A stretch of DNA of 12,202 nucleotides from Parvularculaceae bacterium UBA4496 (GCA_002388885.1 DGNI01000085.1:1-12202), one strand, 5' to 3'; counted from the stretch's first letter, positions 1-7,302 are shown. Notes: generated by a model not told the origin, from the sequence alone. Numbers and translations: made by a program.

Positions 1-525
1 GCGTTCACGCCAAACGATGTCGCCATGACGGCGGCGGCGCTGGCTGTATTCGGTTGCGGCCTTCCGGCGTTTGTCTGGCAGAAGATTTTCCTGCCGGCCT
101 ACTTCGCCCGTGAGGATACGCGCACCCCCATGAATTACGCGCTCATATCGATCGCCATCAACACGGTGGTCGCGCTCGCATTATTTCCATTCATTGGTTT
201 TATTGCCGTTGCGGTCGCAACCGTTCTTGCGGCATGGGCGCAGGTCATACTGCTCGCACAGAAGCTCTATCGACAAAAACTGTTCTCGCCGGGCGGGCGT
301 CTCGCCAGCCGATTCTTGCGCATCCTGATCGCCACAGTTGGCATGGTGGCGATGTTGATCTGGGGTCTGTCGTATATCGAAGAGGCGGCACGTCTCGTCT
401 GGAACCGGGAATGGATCGCCACAGTGCTGCTCGCAGGGGCTGGCATCATTATTTATGGTGTTTTCGCCTATGCGCTTGGCGCCGCGCGACTCGCGGACTA
501 CAAGCGGCCCCCGAGCGGCGCATAA
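1..525 (+). CDS. murJ: Lipid II flippase MurJ (MviN family), C-terminal part, 5' end outside window
   Basis: The reading frame is open from base 1 and ends at a TAA at 523-525, giving the last 174 residues of a protein that starts upstream; a full MurJ is about 510-530 residues. MurJ flips the peptidoglycan precursor lipid II across the inner membrane. The recognisable family signature is the stretch around residues 20-44 (G-LPAFVWQKIFLPAYFARED followed by TRTPM), matching the conserved 'P-F-ARxDTxTP' loop of MviN/MurJ. It is followed by hydrophobic helices at about residues 45-66, 67-88, 104-124 and 134-158 and a short basic, proline-containing tail. trpS follows after 33 bases on the same strand, an arrangement common in alphaproteobacteria (murJ-trpS). 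Identity is secure; only the N-terminal two thirds is missing because of the window edge. Confidence 0.93.
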   Translation, partial: AFTPNDVAMTAAALAVFGCGLPAFVWQKIFLPAYFAREDTRTPMNYALISIAINTVVALALFPFIGFIAVAVATVLAAWAQVILLAQKLYRQKLFSPGGRLASRFLRILIATVGMVAMLIWGLSYIEEAARLVWNREWIATVLLAGAGIIIYGVFAYALGAARLADYKRPPSGA

Positions 526-558
526 GCGTCTATTCAAAGCGTAATTTCGAGCAATTCA

Positions 559-1587
559 ATGAGCGGTTATCAAGGTCCTACGCGCGTGTTGTCCGGCATT
601 CAGCCTTCCGGCGGGATGCATCTCGGCAATTATCTCGGCGCCATTCGCAAGTTCGCAGAACTGCAGCATCAGTATGAGTGCCACTACTGCGTCGTCGATA
701 TGCATGCGATCACCGTATGGCAGGACCCGGCGAAACTGCGCGCGCAGACATTCCACATCGCTGCGTCTTACATCGCCTCCGGCGTTGACCCTGAAAAAGC
801 CGCGATCTTTCATCAGTCCGGCGTTCGCGCCCATGCTGAACTCGCGTGGATTTTCAACTGCATCGCACGGCTCGGCTGGCTCGACCGCATGACGCAGTTC
901 AAGGACAAAGCGGGAAAGAATTCAGAACGCGCCTCGGTCGGGCTCTATACCTATCCGGTCCTGCAGGCGGCGGATATCCTCGTTTACAAAGCGACGCATG
1001 TGCCCGTCGGTGAGGATCAGAAACAGCATCTTGAGCTTTCTCGCGACATCGCTGCTAAATTCAATCACGATTACAACGCGCCGGATTTCTTTCCGCTGCC
1101 CGAGCCCCTGATCAAAGGCCAGTTCGGCGATGCGGGTGCGCGCATCATGTCCTTGCGCGACGGCACGGCGAAAATGTCGAAATCCGATGCGTCGGAGAAT
1201 TCCTGCATCTTTTTGTCTGATGACGCCGATGTGATTGCAAAGAAGATCAAGAAAGCGAAATCGGATCCTGAAGCGCTGCCGTCTGAACCTGACGGCCTTG
1301 AGGAACGGCCTGAAGCTAAAAATCTTGTCGGTATTTATGCAGCGCTTTCCGGGAAGTCTCCTGCAGATGTTCTCGCGGAATATGGCGGGCAGGGTTTTGG
1401 CGTTTTCAAGCCGGCGCTCGCGGATTTGGTCGTTGAAAAGATCGCGCCCATTGGCGCCGAACTGCGCCGCCTCGAAGGTGATCCGGGGTTCCTGCAACAG
1501 GTTCTGGAAAAAGGCGCCGAGCGCGCGTCGGCGGTCGCCGATCCGGTCGTCAAGGAAACCAAGGAAATCATCGGTTTTCTTGTCTGA
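559..1587 (+). CDS. trpS: Tryptophan--tRNA ligase
   Basis: A complete cytoplasmic class I aminoacyl-tRNA synthetase of 342 residues, the usual length for bacterial TrpRS (about 330-350). It charges tRNA-Trp with tryptophan using ATP. Visible motifs are the N-terminal '[10 protein letters not shown]' strand, the HIGH-type motif HLGN at 21-24, the 'GEDQ' tryptophan/ATP pocket segment at 151-154, and a perfect KMSKS signature loop at 205-209. The start at 559 places the first beta strand nine residues in, as usual for the family. No strong Shine-Dalgarno is visible in the 33 bases after murJ, so the gene may be read from the murJ transcript. Nothing appears truncated or unusual. Confidence 0.98.
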   Translation: MSGYQGPTRVLSGIQPSGGMHLGNYLGAIRKFAELQHQYECHYCVVDMHAITVWQDPAKLRAQTFHIAASYIASGVDPEKAAIFHQSGVRAHAELAWIFNCIARLGWLDRMTQFKDKAGKNSERASVGLYTYPVLQAADILVYKATHVPVGEDQKQHLELSRDIAAKFNHDYNAPDFFPLPEPLIKGQFGDAGARIMSLRDGTAKMSKSDASENSCIFLSDDADVIAKKIKKAKSDPEALPSEPDGLEERPEAKNLVGIYAALSGKSPADVLAEYGGQGFGVFKPALADLVVEKIAPIGAELRRLEGDPGFLQQVLEKGAERASAVADPVVKETKEIIGFLV

Positions 1588-1615
1588 CCGGCGAGCTTCC
1601 GAGCCAATGAACATG

Positions 1616-1643
1616 GTTAGGCGTTTCTTAATTGTTAACGCCT
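1616..1643. promoter_or_regulatory. AT-rich palindromic element with CtrA-box-like spacing
   Basis: In the 95-base gap between trpS and the glycosyltransferase lies a perfect 7-base inverted repeat (AGGCGTT at 1619-1625, AACGCCT at 1637-1643, loop of 11). On the minus strand, 1616-1631 reads TTAA-N7-CTAAC, one mismatch from the CtrA consensus TTAA-N7-TTAAC known from Caulobacter and relatives. A second TTAAC lies at 1635-1639. The element is clearly more AT-rich than its surroundings. There is no T-run after the repeat, so it does not look like an intrinsic terminator. A role in controlling the downstream glycosyltransferase is inference. Confidence 0.3.
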
Positions 1644-1682
1644 CGCCGCCAATTTGAGGGCAACGAAAACGGTTTTTTGCTG

Positions 1683-2714
1683 ATGTCCGCTTTATCGCAG
1701 TCTGAGACAAGTAAATCGGCGCGCGCCCGGCCCGCGCGTCCGCTGATTTCGATTGTGGCGCCCTGTTACAACGAGGCGGATGCGGTCGATGGTTTTGCAA
1801 CCGCAATGCGTGATGCATTGGCGGGCGCCGATTTCGATTATGAGGTTGTCTTTATCGATGACGGCTCTAGCGATACGACCCGCGACAAGCTTGTTGCACT
1901 GACCAAAAGCCAGAGCGGCGTGCGCGTCATCGCGTTTTCGCGCAATTTCGGCAAGGAGGCGGCGCTGACAGCCGGGCTTGATCATGCGCGCGGGGACGCT
2001 GTTGTCATTATAGATGTCGACCTGCAGGACCCGCCGGCCCTGATCATTGAATTTGTGGCGAATTGGCGAGAGGGCTATGACATTGTTTACGGCGCCCGCG
2101 CCGACCGCACGAGCGACACGCCGGCGAAACGGATTTCCGCTGAGGGGTTTTACCGGCTTTTCAACCGCATTTCGAAAGTAAAATTACCTGACGATGCGGG
2201 AGATTTCCGGCTGATGGATCGTCGCGTCGTCAAGGCGATAAATGCACTGCCCGAACGATCGCGCTTCATGAAGGGGTTATTCGCCTGGGCCGGTTATTCG
2301 ACGCTCGGCGTTCCTTATGTCCGGCCTGAGCGGGCGGCTGGCGCAACTAAGTTCAGCTTTTGGCGGCTTTGGAATTTCGCGCTTGACGGTATCGTCAGCT
2401 TTTCGACGGCGCCGTTACGAATCTGGAGCTATGTGGGCGTCATTATTGCGTTTTTGTCGTTTCTCTACGCCGTATTCGTTGTCATGCGAACCGTCATCAC
2501 GGGCGTCGACGTGCCAGGTTACGCGTCGATGGTCGTGCTGATTTTGTTTTTCGGCAGCGTGCAACTTATCTCTATCGGCGTCCTCGGCGAATATATCGCG
2601 AGGCTGTTCACAGAGGTGAAGCGTCGGCCGGTCTATCTTGTGGATGAAGTCTACGATGAAACCGGCGCGCGCGGCGAAGCAGGCGTCGTTCAGTCTGCAA
2701 ATAACGCGTCGTAG
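1683..2714 (+). CDS. Membrane-anchored family 2 glycosyltransferase (GtrB/ArnC/DPM1-like)
   Basis: A 343-residue protein with an N-terminal GT-A domain and two C-terminal membrane helices, the layout of bactoprenol-phosphate glycosyltransferases (GtrB, ArnC, polyprenol-phosphate mannose synthase). Such enzymes move a sugar from a nucleotide sugar to undecaprenyl phosphate at the cytoplasmic face. Visible motifs are 'ISIVAPCYNE' at 22-31, 'DDGSSD' from 59, the metal-binding DVD with following LQDPP at 111-118, and 'FRLMDRR'. The membrane segments lie at about 232-258 and 269-293, followed by the family-typical 'GEYIARLFTEVKRRPVYLV'. I chose the ATG at 1683; a TTG at 1632 would add 17 residues but sits inside the upstream palindrome. 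The 3' end overlaps the convergent neighbour by 25 bases. The sugar and final acceptor cannot be told, and no GtrA flippase or Gtr polymerase-like partner is adjacent. Confidence 0.9.
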   Translation: MSALSQSETSKSARARPARPLISIVAPCYNEADAVDGFATAMRDALAGADFDYEVVFIDDGSSDTTRDKLVALTKSQSGVRVIAFSRNFGKEAALTAGLDHARGDAVVIIDVDLQDPPALIIEFVANWREGYDIVYGARADRTSDTPAKRISAEGFYRLFNRISKVKLPDDAGDFRLMDRRVVKAINALPERSRFMKGLFAWAGYSTLGVPYVRPERAAGATKFSFWRLWNFALDGIVSFSTAPLRIWSYVGVIIAFLSFLYAVFVVMRTVITGVDVPGYASMVVLILFFGSVQLISIGVLGEYIARLFTEVKRRPVYLVDEVYDETGARGEAGVVQSANNAS

Positions 2715-3952
2715 CGTTGCGCAACGGATTTCAGATCGATCTCGTTCAGGAATGTTGAATAAGCGAGATAGGACAAAAGATAGCGCAGGTCCGTCGCCCA
2801 TGGCGGCATGAATTTTGGTTCCGCCAAAAGCCCCTCATCGCGCAGATATTTCATGGCCTCTAAATCCTCAAGATCGATCTTGCCGACGAACAACAAACGG
2901 ATGAATGAAGCGTCGCCTGTCCGAATGGCGGACCGCAAATAATTATGCACTTCCAGAAGGCCCTGAAGATAAATCGAGTCCTTTGTGAACGGGCCGCCGC
3001 CATTGACGAGGCCGCCGCGCACCACCCGCCGTGCGCTTTCAAACGCTTCAAACGGCGCGTCCGTCTCGCTTTGTTCCCGAAAGAAACGGTAAATCTCGAG
3101 AAAATCGGCGCCTTCCGCTGACATACTGATGGCGATGACGCGATCGGCGAGCCGCTTGAAGCGCCGTGGATCGAGCGAGCCGGAAATGAACTCAGCAAAG
3201 ACGGCGAGCCCTTCCTGCGTGCGCGCATTTCCCGGGAAGGCTTCGCCAAGGACGGGGAAATGCGGTTGCGCCGCGCCGTTCATGCCGGTGGCGATGTGCA
3301 CAAGCGCCTCATGCTGTAATAGTTGCGTTTCATCGACATCTGAAAACCGGGCGTCTTCCCGGAGTTTTATGTAGTCGCGCCCCGCTGCGGCCTTGGCGGA
3401 TACGTTATGCGTAACTTCAACCCGCGGCGCATCGCGTCCAAAATGCTCCGGCAGCTGACGATCAAGCCGGATTTTCAGCTCTTCTGCAGATAATTCCTCG
3501 GGCGGTTCGAGACGGCTTGCGGGCGTATCGAAATCGGTCAGTAACTGATCGAGGCGCAAGGCAAGATCAAGCGCGGTAGACTTGCCGTCAGCGATGGGCG
3601 AGGTCGGCCCGCCATAAAGCGCGCGCGAATGGCCATGGAACATGGATGTTCCTGCGACACTCAAGAGCAGGGCGGTTTCTTCGGTAATATCGGCAAAGCG
3701 TTTCAGCCACCGATGCGCCTCGCTGTCGCCATCAATCTGCGCGCGCGCATGAAAGACAAGTTCGAGCGAGGGGTCGGGATCGATTTTCGGATATTCAGGT
3801 TTTGGCGGTTCGCGCTCGCTATTTTTAAAAAACGTGTCGGCGAGGCTTCGATCCCAGCTCAATGTTCGCAGGACCGGCAGGCGCATTTCCGCCGTCCGCA
3901 GCATTTCAGCGGCGGATTTCAGCTTTTCGAGTTCATTTTCACTCAGCGCCAT
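2690..3952 (-). CDS. DUF1704 / QEGLA-motif family protein, putative zinc metallopeptidase
   Basis: A 420-residue soluble protein without signal peptide or membrane segment. It carries HEALVH at 214-219 (an HExxxH zinc motif) and, 28 residues later, TQEGLA with QEGLA at 246-250, the hallmark that gave the family its database name 'flavohemoglobin expression-modulating QEGLA motif protein' (DUF1704). Eukaryotic relatives (MATCAP/KIAA0895) are tyrosine carboxypeptidases with the same HExxxH layout, so H214, H219 and probably E247 as metal ligands, with E215 as catalytic base, is a reasonable inference. The bacterial substrate is unknown. The N-terminal ~100 residues are helical and charged. The start at 3952 faces an AT-rich 125-base gap shared with the divergent sigma factor; no clear Shine-Dalgarno is visible. 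No flavohemoglobin gene lies nearby. Family assignment is good; function is open. Confidence 0.85.
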   Translation of the reverse strand: MALSENELEKLKSAAEMLRTAEMRLPVLRTLSWDRSLADTFFKNSEREPPKPEYPKIDPDPSLELVFHARAQIDGDSEAHRWLKRFADITEETALLLSVAGTSMFHGHSRALYGGPTSPIADGKSTALDLALRLDQLLTDFDTPASRLEPPEELSAEELKIRLDRQLPEHFGRDAPRVEVTHNVSAKAAAGRDYIKLREDARFSDVDETQLLQHEALVHIATGMNGAAQPHFPVLGEAFPGNARTQEGLAVFAEFISGSLDPRRFKRLADRVIAISMSAEGADFLEIYRFFREQSETDAPFEAFESARRVVRGGLVNGGGPFTKDSIYLQGLLEVHNYLRSAIRTGDASFIRLLFVGKIDLEDLEAMKYLRDEGLLAEPKFMPPWATDLRYLLSYLAYSTFLNEIDLKSVAQRYDALFAD

Positions 3953-4077
3953 GAGGATTGGATTTCTTTATTTTCTTTAAAATCAGCGACTTACACAAAA
4001 TCTGCTTTTTATTGAACCAAAACGCGTCTCGAAGCGACTTAAGGGATGAATAAAGGCTGACACAAGCGGGAAAAACA

Positions 4078-4632
4078 ATGAGCCGCCGCGCCGGACGCAT
4101 ATTTGACGAATATCTCGCCGCTTCAGCGCGGGCGGGCGACCGCAAGGCGTTCAGCCGTCTGGCGGAGCGGTGGCAGCCGAAACTGCTTGCCCACGCATAT
4201 CGTCTGATCGGCGAGCGCGATGCTGCGCGCGACGTCACGCAGGACGCATGGGCCGACATCATCAATAGTTTAAGCCGCCTTGAAGATGTGCGCGTCTTTC
4301 CAGCCTGGGCATATCGTATTGTTTCGCGCCGCGCGGCGGATGTTATCCGTGTCAAGCAGCGCGACCGCAAGCTGCAAAGCGAATATGCGGCTGACGGCGA
4401 CAACAGTGTTGAAGATATAGAGTCTCGCGCCGAGGGTGCGGGATTGAGCGCAGCGATCAATGCGCTGCCGAACGATCAGCGCGCCGCCATCGCGCTTTTT
4501 TATCTGGAAGATTTGAGCGTTGCGGAAATCGCTGCGGCGCTCCGGGTTCCGGCGGGAACCGTCAAGACCCGCCTGATGCATGCACGGCGCAAGTTACGCG
4601 CCGCGCTCGAAGGAGGTAAGGAAAATGGATGA
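4078..4632 (+). CDS. ECF-type RNA polymerase sigma factor
   Basis: A 184-residue two-domain sigma-70 family factor, the size of extracytoplasmic-function sigma factors. Region 2 spans about residues 21-97 and includes 'DVTQDAWADI' (52-61) and the promoter-melting stretch 'FPAWAYRIVSRRAADVI'. Region 4 spans about 122-177 with 'ALPNDQRAAIALFYLEDLS' and the DNA-recognition helix 'VPAGTVKTRLMHARRKLR'. A short acidic linker (about 101-119) joins them; region 3 is absent, as expected for ECF factors. It would direct RNA polymerase to a small set of promoters. Its last 8 bases overlap the start of a small membrane protein, suggesting one operon and a regulatory pairing. No classical anti-sigma with a zinc-binding (ZAS) motif is present. 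I could not recognise a convincing ECF-type promoter in the AT-rich region upstream, so autoregulation is unproven. Confidence 0.93.
   Translation: MSRRAGRIFDEYLAASARAGDRKAFSRLAERWQPKLLAHAYRLIGERDAARDVTQDAWADIINSLSRLEDVRVFPAWAYRIVSRRAADVIRVKQRDRKLQSEYAADGDNSVEDIESRAEGAGLSAAINALPNDQRAAIALFYLEDLSVAEIAAALRVPAGTVKTRLMHARRKLRAALEGGKENG
4611..4616 (+). promoter_or_regulatory. Strong Shine-Dalgarno deciding the start of the DUF6768-like gene
   Basis: AGGAGG lies 8 bases before the ATG at 4625, inside the 3' end of the sigma factor gene. It fixes 4625 as the start rather than the upstream in-frame codon at 4580, and indicates efficient coupled translation of the two genes. Confidence 0.8.
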
Positions 4633-4990
4633 TCTCGATCGTAAAATCGAAGAAGCGCTGACCGAAGAAGACCGCGCATTGTTGTCGCAATTCGGCGAGC
4701 AAGGAATTTTTGGGCAGCTCGGCGGATTGTTTCAAGGAAAACTTGGCTGGCTGTCCATGGTTACGTTTGTCGTCGCAACCGTAATGTTCGTCATCGGTGC
4801 ATGGGCGGCATGGAAGTTTTATATGGCGAACGATGTGGTTGTGATGCTGAAATGGGCAGGATTAGCCTGGTTCGGACTCATGGCCCAGATGATGATCAAG
4901 ATCTGGAGCTGGATGCGCATGGAATCAAACCGCATGCTGCGCGAGGTGAAGCGCCTTGAACTGCAGATTGCTCGCGGGCAAGCGCGGTGA
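4625..4990 (+). CDS. Small two-helix membrane protein, DUF6768-like, paired with the sigma factor
   Basis: A 121-residue protein. An acidic, soluble N-terminus (residues 1-40, starting 'MDDLDRKIEEALTEEDRALL') is followed by a Gly-rich turn, two membrane helices (about 43-66 and 71-94) and a basic, amphipathic C-terminal helix (about 98-121) that may form a short coiled coil. This pattern matches what I recall of the DUF6768 family, which in alphaproteobacteria often follows a sigma factor gene; a database search would be needed to confirm it. The start overlaps the sigma stop (ATGGATGA) and has its own strong Shine-Dalgarno. Both termini would lie on the same side of the membrane, probably the cytoplasm given the basic C-terminal flank. 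Acting as a membrane-bound regulator of the sigma factor is an inference from context only. Confidence 0.82.
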   Translation: MDDLDRKIEEALTEEDRALLSQFGEQGIFGQLGGLFQGKLGWLSMVTFVVATVMFVIGAWAAWKFYMANDVVVMLKWAGLAWFGLMAQMMIKIWSWMRMESNRMLREVKRLELQIARGQAR

Positions 4991-4992
4991 TG

Positions 4993-5889
4993 TTAAAATG
5001 TGGCCGCAAAAAGATCCTGATTGGGGCCGAAGCCGGCGCGCTTCATGCCGTCGGAATTCCATGCAAAAGCGACATCGCCGTCTCTAGATACGGCGATGAC
5101 GCCGCCGTCGCCGCCAAGGCGTGCGACGTCTTTGATAAGGCCTGCCGTCGCTTGATTAAGGTCCGATCCCTGATAGCGAACACGGCTCGCCACATCCTGC
5201 GCGCCGCCCGCAAGAATGAAATATTCGCCGAGCCCGGTGCAAGATGCGGCGACAAATTCGTCAGCCCATGTGCCGGACCCTACCAGCGGCGTATCGCCGA
5301 CACGGCCCTCAAGTTTTCCGAAAACGCCGCCTGTAGACGTTGCGGCGGCGAGCCGTCCGTCTGCATCAAGCGCCACAGCGCCGACCGTGCCATGGCCTAG
5401 CTCTGCCTGCGTCATTTCTTCCGGGTTCACGCCGACCGGCACGACATAGTAACTTTCAGGGTCGTCGATGAATTCAAATGCCTGCCGTGCGCAAAAGTTT
5501 TCCGCGCCGCGCCCGGCGAGCATGACATGCGGCGTTAGATCCATCACCGCTCGCGCCGCCTTGATCGGGTGCTTCAGATGTTTCACTGCCGCAATGGCTC
5601 CCGCCTTCCGCGCAAGCGTCCCTGATTCCGAGGCCATGATTGAGGCGTCGAGTTCGGCGTAACCGGCCTGGTTGGGTGCTGCGCCCTTGCCGGCGATATA
5701 AAGACCGGAGGCCTCCATTTCGACGACCAGCGTTTCGACAACGTCTACCGCCGGCGCGCCGCCTTTCAGCAGAGCCTCGCCCTTCTGTGCGAGCTCATAC
5801 AAATGTTTTTCGGCTTTTGAGTAGTCGCGGCCGGCGCGGGCGCCAGCGCCGCCATGAAGCGCGAGAGCGACGTTGGGTTTTTTGGTCAT
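4993..5889 (-). CDS. Isoaspartyl peptidase / type 2 L-asparaginase (Ntn hydrolase)
   Basis: A 298-residue plant-type asparaginase precursor, close to the usual ~300-320. These enzymes cleave isoaspartyl dipeptides and L-asparagine and mature by self-cleavage before a catalytic threonine. The sequence shows the opening '[10 protein letters not shown]', the '[20 protein letters not shown]' region, and the autoproteolysis site [11 protein letters not shown] with the nucleophile Thr168 (counted from the ATG at 5889). Downstream, '[21 protein letters not shown]' is the substrate-binding segment of the beta subunit. The usual oxyanion-loop 'GTG' reads '[10 protein letters not shown]'. I prefer the ATG at 5889 because a GGAA lies 6 bases before it; the ATG at 5895 would add two residues but abuts that site. 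Its 3' end is 2 bases from the convergent DUF6768-like gene. It stands alone, divergent from gpmA. Confidence 0.95.
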   Translation of the reverse strand: MTKKPNVALALHGGAGARAGRDYSKAEKHLYELAQKGEALLKGGAPAVDVVETLVVEMEASGLYIAGKGAAPNQAGYAELDASIMASESGTLARKAGAIAAVKHLKHPIKAARAVMDLTPHVMLAGRGAENFCARQAFEFIDDPESYYVVPVGVNPEEMTQAELGHGTVGAVALDADGRLAAATSTGGVFGKLEGRVGDTPLVGSGTWADEFVAASCTGLGEYFILAGGAQDVASRVRYQGSDLNQATAGLIKDVARLGGDGGVIAVSRDGDVAFAWNSDGMKRAGFGPNQDLFAATF

Positions 5890-5921
5890 GAACATTTCCG
5901 GGCCTGTTGTTGCGGGTTCAT

Positions 5922-5949
5922 ACTATCGCTGCACGGTGAGCCTAGCCAA
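5922..5949 (-). promoter_or_regulatory. Candidate sigma-70-type promoter for the isoaspartyl peptidase gene
   Basis: On the minus strand TTGGCT (complement of 5944-5949) and GATAGT (complement of 5922-5927) are separated by 16 bases; each matches 4 of 6 consensus positions. It lies about 30 bases before the peptidase start in the 107-113-base divergent gap. A weak, pattern-only call. Confidence 0.28.
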
Positions 5950-6002
5950 CAGGGAACTGAGCTTTTATGAAACGCGGTAATCAAATGGACGGGAGAATTT
6001 GA

Positions 6003-6725
6003 ATGACACGCCTTGCGCTGATCCGGCACGGTCAAAGCCAGTGGAATCTGGAAAACAGGTTTACCGGATGGGTTGATGTCGATCTCACCGATAAAGGCCG
6101 TGCTGAAGCGCAGAAAGCTGGGACGCTTCTTAAAGCCACCGGCATAGAATTTGCCGCTTGTTACACATCCGTCCTGAAGCGCGCCATCCGCACCCTCTGG
6201 CTGACGCTCGATGAAATGGACCGGATGTGGCTGCCGGTAACGCGCAGCTGGGAATTGAACGAGCGCCATTATGGCGGGCTCACCGGCCTCAACAAAGCCG
6301 AGACAGCGGAGAAGCATGGAGCCGATCAGGTTAAAATCTGGCGGCGCAGTTACGATATTCCGCCGCCGCCGCTCGACAAAGGCGCCGAGTTCGATCTGAG
6401 CAGCGATCCCCGATACAAATGTCTCGGCGTTGATGTGCCGGCGACGGAATCGCTGAAGCTGACGCTTGATCGTGTCCAGCCTTATTTTGAAAAAGAGATC
6501 GCGCCGCGCATTCGGGCGGGCGAGTCGCTGATCATCGCAGCGCACGGGAACTCCCTTCGAGCGCTTGTGAAGATTTTGTTCGATGTTTCTGACGACGAAA
6601 TCGTCAGCGTGGAAATCCCGACCGGCAATCCGCTGCTGATTGAAACTGCACAGGGAACGCTTACCCCTACAGCAGCGCGCTACCTTGATGCGGACCGTGC
6701 ATCCGATCTGCCGCCGATCAAATAA
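6003..6725 (+). CDS. gpmA: 2,3-bisphosphoglycerate-dependent phosphoglycerate mutase
   Basis: A complete 240-residue member of the histidine phosphatase superfamily, close to the ~230-250 typical of dPGM. It interconverts 3- and 2-phosphoglycerate in glycolysis and gluconeogenesis. The phosphate-accepting His9 sits in '[10 protein letters not shown]', followed by '[15 protein letters not shown]', which is diagnostic of GpmA rather than of cobalamin or broad-specificity phosphatases. The proton-transfer glutamate is E87 in '[15 protein letters not shown]', and the second catalytic histidine is H181 in '[12 protein letters not shown]'. GGGAG at 5991-5995, 7 bases before the ATG, supports the start. 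The gene ends 12 bases before the convergent zapA stop. It belongs functionally with the tkt, gap and pgk genes further right but is not co-transcribed with them because zauP-zapA intervenes on the other strand. Confidence 0.97.
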   Translation: MTRLALIRHGQSQWNLENRFTGWVDVDLTDKGRAEAQKAGTLLKATGIEFAACYTSVLKRAIRTLWLTLDEMDRMWLPVTRSWELNERHYGGLTGLNKAETAEKHGADQVKIWRRSYDIPPPPLDKGAEFDLSSDPRYKCLGVDVPATESLKLTLDRVQPYFEKEIAPRIRAGESLIIAAHGNSLRALVKILFDVSDDEIVSVEIPTGNPLLIETAQGTLTPTAARYLDADRASDLPPIK

Positions 6726-6737
6726 GAGCCAGGAAAT

Positions 6738-7067
6738 TCAGGCGTCTTCCAGCCGCGCCGCCATTTCGCTGACGCGATGCGCCGCGGCGTCAATCGCCCG
6801 GCTGGCCCCGCCAATCGTGTCTGGGTCAAGCGTCTCGCCAGCGCTCTCATAATCTTCCGCGGTGTCCCGCGCTTCGAATAGTTCATCGCAAACCGTGAGG
6901 GCGGCTAGCAGCATCAGCCGTTCATCGGTAACCTGGCCGACGTCCTTAGCCATGGATGTCACGCGTTTATCGAAATAGGCGGCGATCCGGTTCAGCCGGT
7001 CTTCCTGACCTTCTTCGCATGTGACCTTGTAATGACGTCCGTTGACCCGAATCTCAACCTGGCTCAT
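6738..7067 (-). CDS. zapA: Cell division protein ZapA
   Basis: A 109-residue protein, the usual ZapA size. ZapA binds FtsZ and bundles its protofilaments at the division site. The N-terminal globular part begins 'MSQVEIRVNGRHYKVTCEEG', with the family-typical 'QEDRLNRIAAYFDKRV' and 'DERLMLLAALTVCDELF' helices; residues from about 63 to the end form the C-terminal coiled coil. I chose the ATG at 7067, preceded on its strand by GAGG (complement of 7073-7076); a longer upstream reading only runs through the neighbouring zauP gene in another frame. It overlaps zauP by 14 bases, so the two are translationally linked. In many proteobacteria zapA is followed by 6S RNA and ygfA; here the stop faces gpmA only 12 bases away, so neither is present. 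Confidence 0.93.
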   Translation of the reverse strand: MSQVEIRVNGRHYKVTCEEGQEDRLNRIAAYFDKRVTSMAKDVGQVTDERLMLLAALTVCDELFEARDTAEDYESAGETLDPDTIGGASRAIDAAAHRVSEMAARLEDA

Positions 7068-7302
7068 TTGCGCCTCGCTTTCCGTCCTCTTCATCCGCGA
7101 GAATCGATTTGAGGTCGCTGATCGCAGCGGCGATCCCGCGGCTTGCGTGGTCCGTCTGTTTGCGGGCCGCCAGCGCCTGGCGTTTTGCGGCGGCGAGAGC
7201 ATCGCTGCTAGCCGAGAGGTCGTCGAGCCGGTCCTCGAGTTTCGATTCGAGCGCCTCAAGGGCGTCGGCCAGATTGCGCACTGATTTTTCTAACAAAGTC
7301 AT
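7054..7302 (-). CDS. zauP: ZauP-like coiled-coil protein (DUF4164-type), ZapA partner
   Basis: An 82-residue, highly charged, Ala/Leu/Asp/Lys-rich protein with no hydrophobic segment, predicted by eye to be a nearly continuous coiled coil (about residues 4-70, for example 'LADALEALESKLEDRLDDL'). In Caulobacter crescentus the small coiled-coil protein ZauP is encoded next to zapA and acts with ZapA to focus the Z-ring; the same order, overlap and protein type here support orthology. Low-complexity coiled coils give weak sequence evidence, so the name rests largely on context. A GAGGAG Shine-Dalgarno lies 5 bases before the ATG at 7302. It is the first gene of a two-gene operon with zapA and is divergent from tkt. 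Confidence 0.78.
   Translation of the reverse strand: MTLLEKSVRNLADALEALESKLEDRLDDLSASSDALAAAKRQALAARKQTDHASRGIAAAISDLKSILADEEDGKRGANEPG

Noticed and set aside
1619..1643. Inverted repeat after trpS considered as an intrinsic terminator
   Set aside because: The stem is 7 bases with an 11-base AT-rich loop and no following T-run; a regulatory palindrome is more plausible.
1632..1682. Extended N-terminus of the glycosyltransferase from a TTG at 1632
   Set aside because: The extra 17 residues do not look like the family, and the TTG lies within the AT-rich palindrome; ATG at 1683 is preferred.
922..1818. 298-codon minus-strand open frame across trpS and the following gap
   Set aside because: Mostly antisense to trpS, no ribosome binding site or recognisable domain.
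5886..6545. 219-codon minus-strand open frame opposite gpmA
   Set aside because: Shadow of gpmA; its translation has no family features and it would overlap the divergent promoter region.
6726..6737. Possible 6S RNA downstream of zapA
   Set aside because: Only 12 bases separate zapA from the convergent gpmA, far too little for a ~160-base RNA.
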